A stretch of 36,173 bases of DNA from Janthinobacterium sp. GW456P (GTDB taxonomy: Bacteria; Pseudomonadota; Gammaproteobacteria; Burkholderiales; Burkholderiaceae_D): positions 508,568 to 544,740 of the forward strand of contig NZ_NEHB01000001.1 of assembly GCF_002127655.1 (NCBI RefSeq). Direction: 5' to 3'. The notes beneath the pieces were generated by a model. That model was not told the DNA's origin. It saw only the letters and a list, made by a program, of their open reading frames with translations, and did no database searches. Position 1 is the stretch's first letter. The number at the start of each line of letters is the position of its first letter. This document shows, piece after piece, positions 7,927 through 15,808 of this stretch. The position numbers were made by a program, and so were the translations under genes.

Positions 7927-8535
7927 ATGAAAAAACTGATCATTACATTACTCATGCTGTTGACGATACAGCTACCCGCGCGGGCTGGCTTCGCCGAAGG
8001 CGCCAGCGCCTACAACAACAAGAATTACGCGCTGGCTTACAAGGAGATATTGCCCCTTGCTAAGACCGGCAATGCCGATGCCCAGCATTTGCTGGGTTTG
8101 ATGTATTACATGGGGCGGGGCTTGCCGCAGGATTACAAGCAAGCCATGTTCTGGCACCGCAAGGCGGCCGAGCAGGGCAAGGCCGACGCCCAGTACGTGG
8201 TGGGCGCCATGTATTACACGGGCAACGCCGTGCTGCAGGACCATAAGCAGGCCGTCGGCTGGTTCCGCAAGGCGGCCGAGCAGAACCATGCCGAGGCGCA
8301 GCAGGTGCTGGGCCTGATGTACCGCTATCACATGGGCGGCGTGCAGCAGGACAACGTCATCGCCTACATGTTGTGGAACCTGGCGGCCGCGAATGGCAAC
8401 GCGAATGCGGCCGACCAGCGCGCCGCCGTGGTGCGCAAGATGACGCATGAGCAGGTCGAGGAAGGGCAGGCCCTGTCGGCCCAATGGAAGCCGGGCACGC
8501 CCTTGCCGCGCCAGTCGAAAACGGGCGGTGGCTGA
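7927..8535 (+). CDS. Secreted Sel1-repeat protein
   Basis: A 202-residue protein with a signal peptide (MKKLIITLLMLLTIQLPARA) and three Sel1-like repeats of about 36 residues each, at about 48-155: DAQHLLGLMYYMGRGLPQDY, DAQYVVGAMYYTGNAVLQDH and EAQQVLGLMYRYHMGGVQQD. Sel1 repeats form alpha-alpha solenoids that hold protein partners, often in the envelope or in signalling. The C-terminal part has a short helical cap and a Lys/Gly-rich end. No clear ribosome site lies before the ATG; the start is fixed by the signal peptide. It follows the DUF2807 gene by 62 bases, so they may share a transcript. The partner is unknown. Confidence 0.88.
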   Translation: MKKLIITLLMLLTIQLPARAGFAEGASAYNNKNYALAYKEILPLAKTGNADAQHLLGLMYYMGRGLPQDYKQAMFWHRKAAEQGKADAQYVVGAMYYTGNAVLQDHKQAVGWFRKAAEQNHAEAQQVLGLMYRYHMGGVQQDNVIAYMLWNLAAANGNANAADQRAAVVRKMTHEQVEEGQALSAQWKPGTPLPRQSKTGGG

Positions 8536-8551
8536 GCGACCGTGTAGCGGC

Positions 8552-8580
8552 CTGCAAGGGTGGACGGCTTGGCGTACAAT
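8552..8580 (+). promoter_or_regulatory. Candidate promoter of the quinone oxidoreductase
   Basis: TACAAT at 8575-8580 is a strong -10 box, 29 bases before the ATG at 8609. The -35 position, CTGCAA at 8552-8557 with a 17-base spacer, is weak. Confidence 0.4.
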
Positions 8581-8608
8581 CGCCGTTTTCCCTTGAAAGA
8601 GTCCCGCC

Positions 8609-9589
8609 ATGCGTGCAGTTGCCATCAGCCAGCCAGGTCCCGCCGACGTTTTGCGGATCGCCGAACGTCCCATGCCGCAATGTAAGGCGGGCGAACTGCT
8701 GATCAAGGTGCACGCGGCCGGCATCAACCGCCCCGACGTGCTGCAGCGCCTGGGCAAGTATGCGCCGCCCGCCGGCGCCTCCGACTTGCCTGGCCTGGAA
8801 GTGGCGGGCGAAGTCGTCGATGGCGATTTCAGCAACACCGAATTCAAGAAGGGCGACCTGGTCTGCGCGCTGGTGCAGGGCGGTGGCTATGCCGAATACT
8901 GCGCCGCACCCGCCGGCCAGTGCCTGCCCTTGCCGAAAGGCTTGACGGCGCTGGAAGGCGCGTCCCTGCCGGAAAACTTCTTTACCGTCTGGAGCAATGT
9001 GTTCGACCGCTGCGCGCTGGCCGACGGCGAAACGTTATTGGTGCAGGGCGGCACGTCCGGCATCGGCGTGACGGCCATTCAACTGGCAGCCGCGCTCGGC
9101 CACCGCGTGTTCGCCACGGCGGGCAGCGACGAGAAGGCGCGCGCCTGCGAGGCGCTGGGCGCCGAGCGCGGTATCAATTACCGCACGGAAGATTTCGTCG
9201 CCGTCGTCAAGGAACTGACCGATGGCAAAGGCGTTGACGTCATCCTCGACATGGTGGGCGGCGACTACCTGCCGCGTGAAATCGATTGCCTGGCCGACGA
9301 TGGCCGCATCGGCCTGATCGCCGTGCAGGGCGGCACCAGGGCGGAACTGGACCTGGGTGCCTTGCTGCGCCGCCGCCTGAGCGTCAGCGGTTCGACCCTG
9401 CGCCCCCGTTCCGTCGCCTTCAAGGCGGCCATCGCAAACCACCTGCGTACGACCGTCTGGCCGCTGATCGAAGCGGGCAAGATCAAGCCCGTGATCTATC
9501 AAACTTTCCCGTTGGAAAAGGCCAACGAGGCACATGCCTTGATGGAAGCGAGCACGCACGTGGGCAAGATCATGTTGCAGGTTGCCTGA
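8609..9589 (+). CDS. NAD(P)H quinone oxidoreductase, PIG3 type
   Basis: This 326-residue enzyme belongs to the zinc-free quinone oxidoreductase branch of the medium-chain dehydrogenase superfamily. The N-terminal GroES-like fold has HAAGINRPDVLQRLGKYAPP, and the central Rossmann fold has the nucleotide loop GGTSGIGVTAIQLA near 150-163, then FATAGSDEKARACEALGAE, the segment that fixes cofactor choice. The C-terminal LRPRSVAFKAAI and ASTHVGKIMLQV fit the PIG3 subfamily. It should reduce quinones with NADPH in the cytosol. The cysteines of a catalytic zinc site are absent, as expected. It has its own likely promoter and lies upstream of tpiA with a promoter between, so it is probably a single-gene unit. 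Confidence 0.93.
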   Translation: MRAVAISQPGPADVLRIAERPMPQCKAGELLIKVHAAGINRPDVLQRLGKYAPPAGASDLPGLEVAGEVVDGDFSNTEFKKGDLVCALVQGGGYAEYCAAPAGQCLPLPKGLTALEGASLPENFFTVWSNVFDRCALADGETLLVQGGTSGIGVTAIQLAAALGHRVFATAGSDEKARACEALGAERGINYRTEDFVAVVKELTDGKGVDVILDMVGGDYLPREIDCLADDGRIGLIAVQGGTRAELDLGALLRRRLSVSGSTLRPRSVAFKAAIANHLRTTVWPLIEAGKIKPVIYQTFPLEKANEAHALMEASTHVGKIMLQVA

Positions 9590-9606
9590 AACGGAGCACT
9601 GCCTGT

Positions 9607-9635
9607 TTGACCGGCATCGGTGCCGGAGTTAGAAT
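9607..9635 (+). promoter_or_regulatory. Sigma-70 promoter of tpiA with a spacer dyad
   Basis: TTGACC at 9607-9612 and TAGAAT at 9630-9635 are separated by exactly 17 bases, one of the best promoters in the window. The spacer region holds a perfect inverted repeat, CCGGCA at 9611-9616 and TGCCGG at 9621-9626, that could be a regulator site. Confidence 0.7.
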
Positions 9636-9662
9636 GACGGGTTATTAAGAATTTAGGCTACT

Positions 9663-10412
9663 ATGCGTCGCAAACTCGTCGTCGGAAATTGGAAAATGAA
9701 CGGCAGTCGCACCTCGAACGCGGTGTTATTGTCTGAAATAGTGGCTGGCCTGCCTGCTTCTGGCGCCGCCAGCGCCGTCTGTGTGCCCGCGCCGTATCTG
9801 GCGCAGTGCCAGGCTCAATTGGCAGGCACGGCACTGGGCTGGGGCGCGCAGGATGTGTCCGCGCACGCCGGCGGCGCCTACACGGGCGAAATCTCGGCCG
9901 CCATGCTGCAGGATTTTGCCTGCGGCTATGTGGTGATCGGGCATTCCGAGCGCCGCGCCTACCATGGCGAGAGCGATGCGCAAGTGGCGGCCAAGACGGT
10001 TGCCGCGCTGGCGGCAGGCATCACGCCTATCGTCTGCATCGGCGAGACCCTGGCGCAGCGCGAAGCGGGTCAGACCGACGCGGTCGTGGCGCAGCAGCTG
10101 GGCGCCGTGCTGGCGGCGATTGCGGCCGACGACGTGGCGCAACTGGTGCTCGCTTACGAGCCAGTGTGGGCCATCGGTACGGGCAAGACGGCCACGCCGC
10201 AAATGGCGCAGGACGTGCATCAGGTATTGCGCGCCCAGCTGGCGGCAAAGAATGCGGTAGCGGCCGCCGGCGTGCAGATCTTGTACGGCGGCAGCATGAA
10301 GCCGGAGAACGCAAAAGAATTGATGGCGATGCCGGATATTGATGGCGGTCTGATCGGTGGAGCGGCATTGAAGGCGGCGGATTTCCTGGCGATTATTCAC
10401 GCCGCCGATTGA
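9663..10412 (+). CDS. tpiA: Triosephosphate isomerase
   Basis: TpiA interconverts dihydroxyacetone phosphate and glyceraldehyde 3-phosphate in the cytosol. The 249-residue product has the usual length and all active-site parts: Asn9 and Lys11 in GNWKMNG, His94 in VIGHSERR, Glu166 in the [14 protein letters not shown] loop 6 region, and the phosphate-binding YGGSMKPEN and GGLIGGAAL segments. The ATG at 9663 has only a weak TTAGG ribosome site. It lies 28 bases before secG, the common tpiA-secG order in proteobacteria, and the two are probably co-transcribed from the promoter at 9607-9635. Confidence 0.98.
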   Translation: MRRKLVVGNWKMNGSRTSNAVLLSEIVAGLPASGAASAVCVPAPYLAQCQAQLAGTALGWGAQDVSAHAGGAYTGEISAAMLQDFACGYVVIGHSERRAYHGESDAQVAAKTVAALAAGITPIVCIGETLAQREAGQTDAVVAQQLGAVLAAIAADDVAQLVLAYEPVWAIGTGKTATPQMAQDVHQVLRAQLAAKNAVAAAGVQILYGGSMKPENAKELMAMPDIDGGLIGGAALKAADFLAIIHAAD

Positions 10413-10440
10413 ATTAATTTAAACTAAGAATGGAATTGCA

Positions 10441-10845
10441 ATGAACATGATGTTCAATCTGGTAGTGGTAGTACAGGTTATTTCGGCATTGTCGATTATC
10501 GCGCTGGTGTTGCTGCAGCACGGCAAGGGCGCCGACATGGGTGCCGCCTTCGGTTCGGGCGCCTCGGGCAGCCTGTTCGGTGCGACGGGTTCGTCGAACT
10601 TCATGTCGAAGTCGACCGGCGTTGCCGCCGCGATCTTCTTCGGCGCCACCCTGGCCCTGTCGCTGATGGCCAATCAGCGCGCCACCACGGTGGGCGGCGG
10701 CGTGATGGACAAAGTCGTCAAGCCGGTGCCAGTGACCGGCGCGGGCGCGATCCCGACGACGGTGCCTGCGGCAGCGCCGGCGGCCAGCGCTCCGGCAGCG
10801 GCGGCACCGGTTGCCAGCACCCCGGCCGGCGCAATTCCGAAGTAA
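10441..10845 (+). CDS. secG: Preprotein translocase subunit SecG
   Basis: SecG is the small membrane partner of SecYE that helps SecA drive protein export. The 134-residue product has the two expected membrane segments, about 2-24 and 57-76, joined by the conserved loop GKGADMGAAFGSGASGSLFG and then NFMSK. The C-terminal tail from about residue 95 is rich in Ala, Pro and Thr, which is usual in Burkholderiales SecG and probably disordered. It follows tpiA by 28 bases. tRNA-Leu and nuoA follow downstream, but the tRNA has its own promoter. Confidence 0.96.
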   Translation: MNMMFNLVVVVQVISALSIIALVLLQHGKGADMGAAFGSGASGSLFGATGSSNFMSKSTGVAAAIFFGATLALSLMANQRATTVGGGVMDKVVKPVPVTGAGAIPTTVPAAAPAASAPAAAAPVASTPAGAIPK

Positions 10846-10856
10846 TTTTGTATCGA

Positions 10857-10888
10857 CTCGATGCCTCATCGAGAGTAATTCTCATTAC
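10857..10888 (+). other. Two small hairpins after secG
   Basis: CTCGATG at 10857-10863 pairs with CATCGAG at 10867-10873, and GTAAT at 10875-10879 with ATTAC at 10884-10888. They may stabilise the 3' end of the tpiA-secG message. No T run follows, so a classic terminator is not supported. Confidence 0.35.
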
Positions 10889-10995
10889 GGGCAGATTATT
10901 GCTCAATGTTTTAGCAGTGCGGCAGGAAAAAATCGTGGCGCGCTGGAAGATGTAAAAATTTATCGTTTTTATCTGTGTTTTGATGCATTTGTGCA

Positions 10996-11024
10996 TTAAC
11001 TTTAGCGGCAAAGCAGAGTAGAAT
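10996..11024 (+). promoter_or_regulatory. Promoter of tRNA-Leu
   Basis: TTAACT at 10996-11001 and TAGAAT at 11019-11024, with a 17-base spacer, end 12 bases before the mature 5' end. A small inverted repeat, ATGCA 10983-10987 with TGCAT 10992-10996, touches the -35 box. Confidence 0.65.
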
Positions 11025-11036
11025 ACGGGCCTTACC

Positions 11037-11121
11037 GCCGACGTGGTGAAATTGGTAGACACGCTATCTTGAGGGGGTAGTGGCGCAAGCTGTACGAGTT
11101 CGAGTCTCGTCGTCGGCACCA
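11037..11121 (+). tRNA. tRNA-Leu (anticodon GAG)
   Basis: The 85-base gene folds as a class II tRNA. The acceptor arm GCCGACG (11037-11043) pairs with CGTCGGC (11111-11117), followed by an encoded ACCA end. The anticodon stem CTATC/GGTAG encloses the loop TTGAGGG with GAG at 11071-11073, which reads CUC and CUU leucine codons. The T stem ACGAG/CTCGT encloses TTCGAGT. A long variable region lies between 11081 and 11093. It closely resembles E. coli tRNA-Leu2. Confidence 0.97.
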
Positions 11122-11128
11122 GAAATCA

Positions 11129-11182
11129 GAAGCCAGCAACGGCGCACGAGCCATGGCTCGTACAAAGTTGCTGGCTTTTTTT
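11129..11182 (+). terminator. Terminator after tRNA-Leu with a nested palindrome
   Basis: AGCCAGCAAC at 11131-11140 pairs with GTTGCTGGCT at 11167-11176, followed by a run of T to 11182. The loop holds a perfect 16-base palindrome, ACGAGCCATGGCTCGT at 11146-11161, whose arms repeat the ACGAG/CTCGT of the tRNA T stem. It should separate tRNA-Leu from the nuo operon. Confidence 0.85.
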
Positions 11183-11298
11183 ACGAGGATGTGTCGTTCG
11201 ATCCTGGTCTTAGCTTTGATTGGGGTCGTGCGTTAGATACGCTGCAAATGATCGCAGCGTCCTCATTTAACCGATCGTTCAATATAAGCTTATCAATC

Positions 11299-11658
11299 GT
11301 GAACCTCGAAAATTACTTCCCCGTCCTGCTGTTCATTATTATCGGCCTCGGTGTCGGTATCGCTCCCCAGCTCCTGGGGCGCCTGTTAGGTCCTAACAAG
11401 CCTGACGCAGCAAAACTCTCCCCGTACGAATGTGGTTTTGAAGCATTCGAAGACGCGCGCATGAAATTCGATGTGCGCTACTATCTGGTCGCAATCCTGT
11501 TTATTTTGTTCGATCTGGAAACGGCATTCTTTTTCCCATGGGGCGTTGCAATGCGCGACCTGGGTTGGGCCGGTTTCGTCACGATGATGGTGTTCATCGC
11601 TGAATTCGTGGTCGGATTTTGGTACATTTGGAAGAAAGGTGCCCTTGACTGGGAATAA
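11299..11658 (+). CDS. nuoA: NADH-quinone oxidoreductase subunit A
   Basis: NuoA is a three-helix membrane subunit of complex I next to the quinone channel. The 119-residue product has the family signature [20 protein letters not shown] with the conserved Cys and acidic residues of the loop between TM1 and TM2, then [22 protein letters not shown]. The start is taken as GTG at 11299 ([12 protein letters not shown]), which matches the usual NuoA N-terminus and length; an ATG at 11248 would add 17 residues not seen in the family, and the open frame even crosses the tRNA. No Shine-Dalgarno site precedes the GTG. The leader 11183-11298 holds a small stem (ACGCTGC 11239-11245 with GCAGCGT 11254-11260) and no confident promoter. 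It is the first gene of the nuo operon. Confidence 0.95.
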   Translation: MNLENYFPVLLFIIIGLGVGIAPQLLGRLLGPNKPDAAKLSPYECGFEAFEDARMKFDVRYYLVAILFILFDLETAFFFPWGVAMRDLGWAGFVTMMVFIAEFVVGFWYIWKKGALDWE

Positions 11659-11661
11659 GCC

Positions 11662-12138
11662 ATGGCTATTGAAGGCGTATTAAGCGAAGGTTTCATCACC
11701 ACCTCGGCCGACAAGCTGATCAACTGGGCGCGCACCGGGTCTATGTTCCCGATGACGTTCGGTCTGGCCTGCTGTGCGGTCGAAATGATGCATGTGGGCG
11801 CAGCCCGCTACGATATGGACCGTTTCGGCGTCGTGTTTCGTCCGTCGCCGCGTCAGTCCGACGTCATGATCGTTGCCGGTACCCTGTGCAACAAGATGGC
11901 GCCGGCCCTGCGCAAGGTCTACGACCAGATGGCAGAGCCACGCTGGGTCATCTCGATGGGTTCCTGCGCCAATGGCGGCGGGTACTACCATTACTCCTAT
12001 TCCGTGGTGCGCGGCTGCGACCGTATCGTGCCCGTCGACGTGTATGTGCCTGGCTGTCCGCCGACCGCTGAAGCCTTGCTGTACGGCATCATGCAGTTGC
12101 AGAACAAGATCAAGCGTACCAGCACGATCGCACGCTAA
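11662..12138 (+). CDS. nuoB: NADH-quinone oxidoreductase subunit B
   Basis: NuoB carries cluster N2, the last iron-sulphur centre that hands electrons to quinone. The 158-residue product shows the four expected cysteine ligands: the tandem pair in [11 protein letters not shown], one in [11 protein letters not shown] and one in [12 protein letters not shown]. It sits in the peripheral arm at the membrane junction with NuoD and NuoH. Length is normal, and the gene starts 3 bases after the nuoA stop, so the two are translationally linked. Confidence 0.98.
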   Translation: MAIEGVLSEGFITTSADKLINWARTGSMFPMTFGLACCAVEMMHVGAARYDMDRFGVVFRPSPRQSDVMIVAGTLCNKMAPALRKVYDQMAEPRWVISMGSCANGGGYYHYSYSVVRGCDRIVPVDVYVPGCPPTAEALLYGIMQLQNKIKRTSTIAR

Positions 12139-12155
12139 CCGGGCCGCTTCAGATT

Positions 12156-12749
12156 ATGACAACACATTTAGAAGTATTGCAAAACGCCCTCGGCACTGCC
12201 CTGGGCGATCGCGTTAGCACGACGGTTGCGCTGGGCGAAGTCACCTTGCAGGTCAAGGCCGCGGACTACCTGGCCGTGATGCAGACCTTGCGCGACGATC
12301 CGAGCCTGCACTTCGAGCAATTGATCGACTTGTGCGGCGTCGACTACTCGACCTATGGAGACGGCAGCTGGGACGGCCTGCGTTTTGCGGCCGTTTCGCA
12401 CTTGCTGTCGGTCAAGCACAACTGGCGCGTGCGCGTGCGCGTATTCGCGCCCGACGACGACATGCCGCTGCTGCCCTCCGTGGTCGGCATCTGGCGTTCG
12501 GTCAACTGGTACGAGCGCGAAGCGTTCGACCTGCTGGGCATCCTCTTCGAAGGCCACAACGACTTGCGCCGCCTGCTGACCGACTACGGTTTCATCGGCC
12601 ATCCGTTCCGCAAGGATTTCCCCGTCTCCGGCTATGTCGAGATGCGTTACGATCCGGAACAAAAGCGCGTGATTTACCAGCCCGTGACGATCGAGCCGCG
12701 GGAAAACGTGCCGCGCGTGATCCGCGAAGAACATTACGGGATGAAATAA
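12156..12749 (+). CDS. nuoC: NADH-quinone oxidoreductase subunit C
   Basis: NuoC is the 30-kDa hydrophilic subunit of the connecting module of complex I. The 197-residue product has the signature [20 protein letters not shown] and then [18 protein letters not shown], typical of the family. It is a separate gene from nuoD here, unlike the fused nuoCD of E. coli, and this is the usual beta-proteobacterial state. Its stop codon overlaps the nuoD start by one base (TAATG), which indicates coupling. No clear ribosome site precedes its ATG. Confidence 0.97.
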   Translation: MTTHLEVLQNALGTALGDRVSTTVALGEVTLQVKAADYLAVMQTLRDDPSLHFEQLIDLCGVDYSTYGDGSWDGLRFAAVSHLLSVKHNWRVRVRVFAPDDDMPLLPSVVGIWRSVNWYEREAFDLLGILFEGHNDLRRLLTDYGFIGHPFRKDFPVSGYVEMRYDPEQKRVIYQPVTIEPRENVPRVIREEHYGMK

Positions 12750-14002
12750 TGGCTGAGATTAAGAACTACACCCTGAACTTTGGGCCGCAGCATCCGGCCG
12801 CGCACGGTGTGCTGCGCCTGGTACTGGAGATGGATGGCGAAGTCATCCAGCGCGCCGACCCGCATATCGGCTTGCTGCACCGCGCCACCGAAAAGCTGGC
12901 CGAACAGAAGACCTATCTGCAATCCGTGCCGTACATGGACCGTCTCGACTATGTGTCGATGATGTGCAATGAACACGCGTACGTGATGGCCATCGAAAAG
13001 ATGCTGGGCCTGGAAGTGCCGCTGCGCGCGCAATACATCCGCGTCATGTTCGACGAGATGACGCGTATCCTGAACCACCTGATGTGGCTCGGTACCCACG
13101 CGCTGGACGTCGGCGCCATGGGCCCGTTCCTGTATTGCTTCCGCGACCGCGAAGACTTGTTCGACGCCTACGAGGCAGTGTCGGGCGCGCGCATGCACGC
13201 GGCCTACTACCGCCCGGGCGGCGTATACCGCGACCTGCCGGACGCGATGCCGCAGCACAAGGCGTCGATCATCCGCAACGCCAAGGCCATCGGCAAGCTC
13301 AATGAAAACCGCCAGGGTTCCCTGCTGGACTTCATCGAAGACTTCGCGCGCCGTTTCCCGAACTCGGTGGACGAGTACGAAACCCTGCTGACCGACAACC
13401 GTATCTGGAAACAGCGTACCGTCGGCATCGGCGTGGTCTCGCCGGAAGATGCGCTGGCCATGGGCTTTACGGGCGCCATGTTGCGCGGCTCGGGCGTGCA
13501 GTGGGACTTGCGCAAGAAACAGCCGTACGAAGTGTACGACCTGATGGACTTCGACATTCCTATCGGCACCAACGGCGATTGCTACGACCGCTACCTGGTC
13601 CGCGTGGAAGAACTGCGCCAGTCGAACCGCATCATCAAGCAATGCGTGGAGTGGCTGCGCAACAATGAAGGTCCTGTCATGACCAGCAACCGCAAGGTGG
13701 CGCCTCCGGGCCGCGTCGACATGAAGACCAACATGGAGTCCTTGATTCACCACTTCAAGCTGTTTACGGAAGGTTTCCACGTGCCACCAGGCGAGGCCTA
13801 CAGCGCCGTGGAACACCCGAAGGGCGAGTTCGGCGTGTACCTGGTGTCCGATGGCGCCAACAAGCCGTACCGCATGAAACTGCGCGCGCCAGACTACGCC
13901 CACTTGCAGTCGCTCGACGAGATGGCGCGTGGGCACATGCTTGCCGACGCCGTGACCATCATCGGGACGCAAGATATCGTGTTCGGCAGTATTGACCGCT
14001 AA
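12749..14002 (+). CDS. nuoD: NADH-quinone oxidoreductase subunit D
   Basis: NuoD is the 49-kDa subunit that, with NuoB, forms the quinone reduction site. The 417-residue product starts [20 protein letters not shown], including the conserved quinone-site His region, and contains [35 protein letters not shown] and the C-terminal [15 protein letters not shown] end. The start at 12749 overlaps the nuoC stop; the open frame continues upstream in a different frame of nuoC but has no homology there. All family landmarks are present and the length is standard. It evolved from a hydrogenase large subunit and has lost the nickel-binding cysteines, as expected. Confidence 0.98.
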   Translation: MAEIKNYTLNFGPQHPAAHGVLRLVLEMDGEVIQRADPHIGLLHRATEKLAEQKTYLQSVPYMDRLDYVSMMCNEHAYVMAIEKMLGLEVPLRAQYIRVMFDEMTRILNHLMWLGTHALDVGAMGPFLYCFRDREDLFDAYEAVSGARMHAAYYRPGGVYRDLPDAMPQHKASIIRNAKAIGKLNENRQGSLLDFIEDFARRFPNSVDEYETLLTDNRIWKQRTVGIGVVSPEDALAMGFTGAMLRGSGVQWDLRKKQPYEVYDLMDFDIPIGTNGDCYDRYLVRVEELRQSNRIIKQCVEWLRNNEGPVMTSNRKVAPPGRVDMKTNMESLIHHFKLFTEGFHVPPGEAYSAVEHPKGEFGVYLVSDGANKPYRMKLRAPDYAHLQSLDEMARGHMLADAVTIIGTQDIVFGSIDR

Positions 14003-14014
14003 GAGGCAAAAAGT

Positions 14015-14494
14015 ATGTTGTTATCAGAGCAATGCTATAAGAAAATTGACCGCGAGCTGGCCAAGTATCCGGCCGACCAGCGTCAGTCGGCCGTCATGGC
14101 CGCGCTGGCCCATGCCCAGGATGAACTGGGCTGGCTGGCGCCGGAAACCATGAAGGAACTGGCCGACTACATCGGCATGCCGGCGATTGCCGTGCAGGAA
14201 GTGGCCACGTTCTACAATATGTACAACGTGAAACCCGTGGGCAAGCACAAGATCACCGTGTGCACCAACCTGCCATGCGCCCTGTCGGGCGGCGTGCGCG
14301 CTGCAGAGTACCTGAAGCAGAAACTGGGTATCGATTTCCGTGAAACCACCGCAGACGGCCAGTTCACCCTGGTTGAAGGCGAGTGCATGGGTGCTTGCGG
14401 CGATGCGCCTGTCTTGCTGGTCAGTAATAAAACCATGTGCAGCTGGATGTCGAACGAGAAGATCGACGCCATGCTGGAGGAACTCAAGAAATGA
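14015..14494 (+). CDS. nuoE: NADH-quinone oxidoreductase subunit E
   Basis: NuoE, the 24-kDa subunit of the NADH dehydrogenase module, carries the [2Fe-2S] cluster N1a. The 159-residue product has the thioredoxin-like fold with the four cysteine ligands in CTNLPC (C-x4-C) and ECMGAC (C-x3-C), and the helical N-terminal part with [11 protein letters not shown]. It binds NuoF next to the flavin. AGAGG precedes the ATG, and the end overlaps the nuoF start by four bases (ATGA). Confidence 0.98.
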   Translation: MLLSEQCYKKIDRELAKYPADQRQSAVMAALAHAQDELGWLAPETMKELADYIGMPAIAVQEVATFYNMYNVKPVGKHKITVCTNLPCALSGGVRAAEYLKQKLGIDFRETTADGQFTLVEGECMGACGDAPVLLVSNKTMCSWMSNEKIDAMLEELKK

Positions 14495-15786
14495 CGTCAC
14501 TCCACAACCGCCATATCGATCCATTGATCCTGAAGGATCTGGATGGCAAGAACTGGCATTTGCAAGATTATGTGAAGCGCGGCGGCTATTCGGCCCTGCG
14601 GCGTATCCTGGAAGAGAAAATCACGCCGGAACAGATCATCGCCGACCTCAAGGCCTCGTCCTTGCGCGGCCGTGGCGGCGCGGGTTTCCCTACCGGCTTG
14701 AAGTGGAGCTTCATGCCGCGCCAGTTCCCGGGCCAGAAATACCTCGTCTGCAATACAGATGAAGGCGAGCCGGGCACTTTCAAGGACCGCGACATCATTC
14801 GTTACAATCCCCATGCGCTGATCGAAGGCATGGCCATTGGCGCTTACGCGATGGGCATCACCGTGGGCTATAACTACATCCACGGCGAGATCTTCCAGGA
14901 ATACCTGCGTTTCGAGGAAGCGCTGGAAGAGGCGCGCGCAGCCGGCTTCCTGGGCGACAAGATCATGGGCAGCGAATTCTCGTTCCAGTTGCATGCGCAC
15001 CATGGTTATGGCGCCTACATCTGCGGCGAAGAAACGGCCCTGCTCGAATCGCTGGAAGGCAAGAAAGGCCAGCCGCGCTTCAAGCCGCCTTTCCCTGCCT
15101 CGTTTGGCCTGTACGGCAAGCCGACCACGATCAACAACACGGAAACCTTCGCGGCCGTGCCTTTCGTGCTGAACATCGGTCCAGAGAAATACCTGGCGAT
15201 GGGCAAGCCGAACAACGGCGGTTCGAAGATCTTCTCGATCTCGGGCGACGTGGAAAAACCGGGCAACTACGAAGTGCCGCTCGGCACCCCGTTTGCGACC
15301 CTGCTGGAACTGGCAGGCGGCATGCGCGGTGGCAAAAAGATCAAGGCCGTGATCCCTGGCGGCTCGTCCGCTCCGGTGATCCGCGGCGACATCATGATGC
15401 AGACCGACCTGGACTATGACTCGATCGCGAAAGCCGGTTCGATGTTGGGTTCGGGCGCCGTCATCGTGATGGACGAAACACGCTGCATGGTGAAGGCGCT
15501 GGAACGCCTGTCCTACTTCTACTTTGAAGAATCGTGCGGCCAGTGTACGCCTTGCCGTGAAGGCACAGGCTGGATGTACCGCATGGTGCACCGCATCGAG
15601 CAGGGGCAGGGTCGTCCAGACGACCTGGACATGCTCAACTCGATCGCCGACAACATCCAGGGCCGCACCATTTGCGCGCTGGGCGATGCGGCTGCCATGC
15701 CGGTACGGGCCTTCATTAAGAATTTCCGTGAAGAATTTGAATATCATATCGAGCACAAGCATTGCTTAGTGCCCGCATATATCTAA
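14491..15786 (+). CDS. nuoF: NADH-quinone oxidoreductase subunit F
   Basis: NuoF binds NADH and FMN and starts electron transfer, passing electrons to its [4Fe-4S] cluster N3. The 431-residue product has the flavin/NADH loop [15 protein letters not shown], the acidic [15 protein letters not shown] motif, the [20 protein letters not shown] segment, and the cluster ligands CGQCTPC plus the Cys in [10 protein letters not shown]. The ATG at 14491 overlaps the nuoE stop; the frame is open further upstream inside nuoE but this gives an N-terminus not found in the family. GGAGG, inside nuoE, lies upstream as the ribosome site. Confidence 0.98.
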   Translation: MTSLHNRHIDPLILKDLDGKNWHLQDYVKRGGYSALRRILEEKITPEQIIADLKASSLRGRGGAGFPTGLKWSFMPRQFPGQKYLVCNTDEGEPGTFKDRDIIRYNPHALIEGMAIGAYAMGITVGYNYIHGEIFQEYLRFEEALEEARAAGFLGDKIMGSEFSFQLHAHHGYGAYICGEETALLESLEGKKGQPRFKPPFPASFGLYGKPTTINNTETFAAVPFVLNIGPEKYLAMGKPNNGGSKIFSISGDVEKPGNYEVPLGTPFATLLELAGGMRGGKKIKAVIPGGSSAPVIRGDIMMQTDLDYDSIAKAGSMLGSGAVIVMDETRCMVKALERLSYFYFEESCGQCTPCREGTGWMYRMVHRIEQGQGRPDDLDMLNSIADNIQGRTICALGDAAAMPVRAFIKNFREEFEYHIEHKHCLVPAYI

Positions 15787-15808
15787 GCTGCGTCAGGTAA
15801 CGATCACC

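Noticed and set aside
11080..11298. N-terminal extension of NuoA that reads through the tRNA
   Set aside because: It overlaps tRNA-Leu and its terminator, and NuoA homologues begin at the residue matching 11299.
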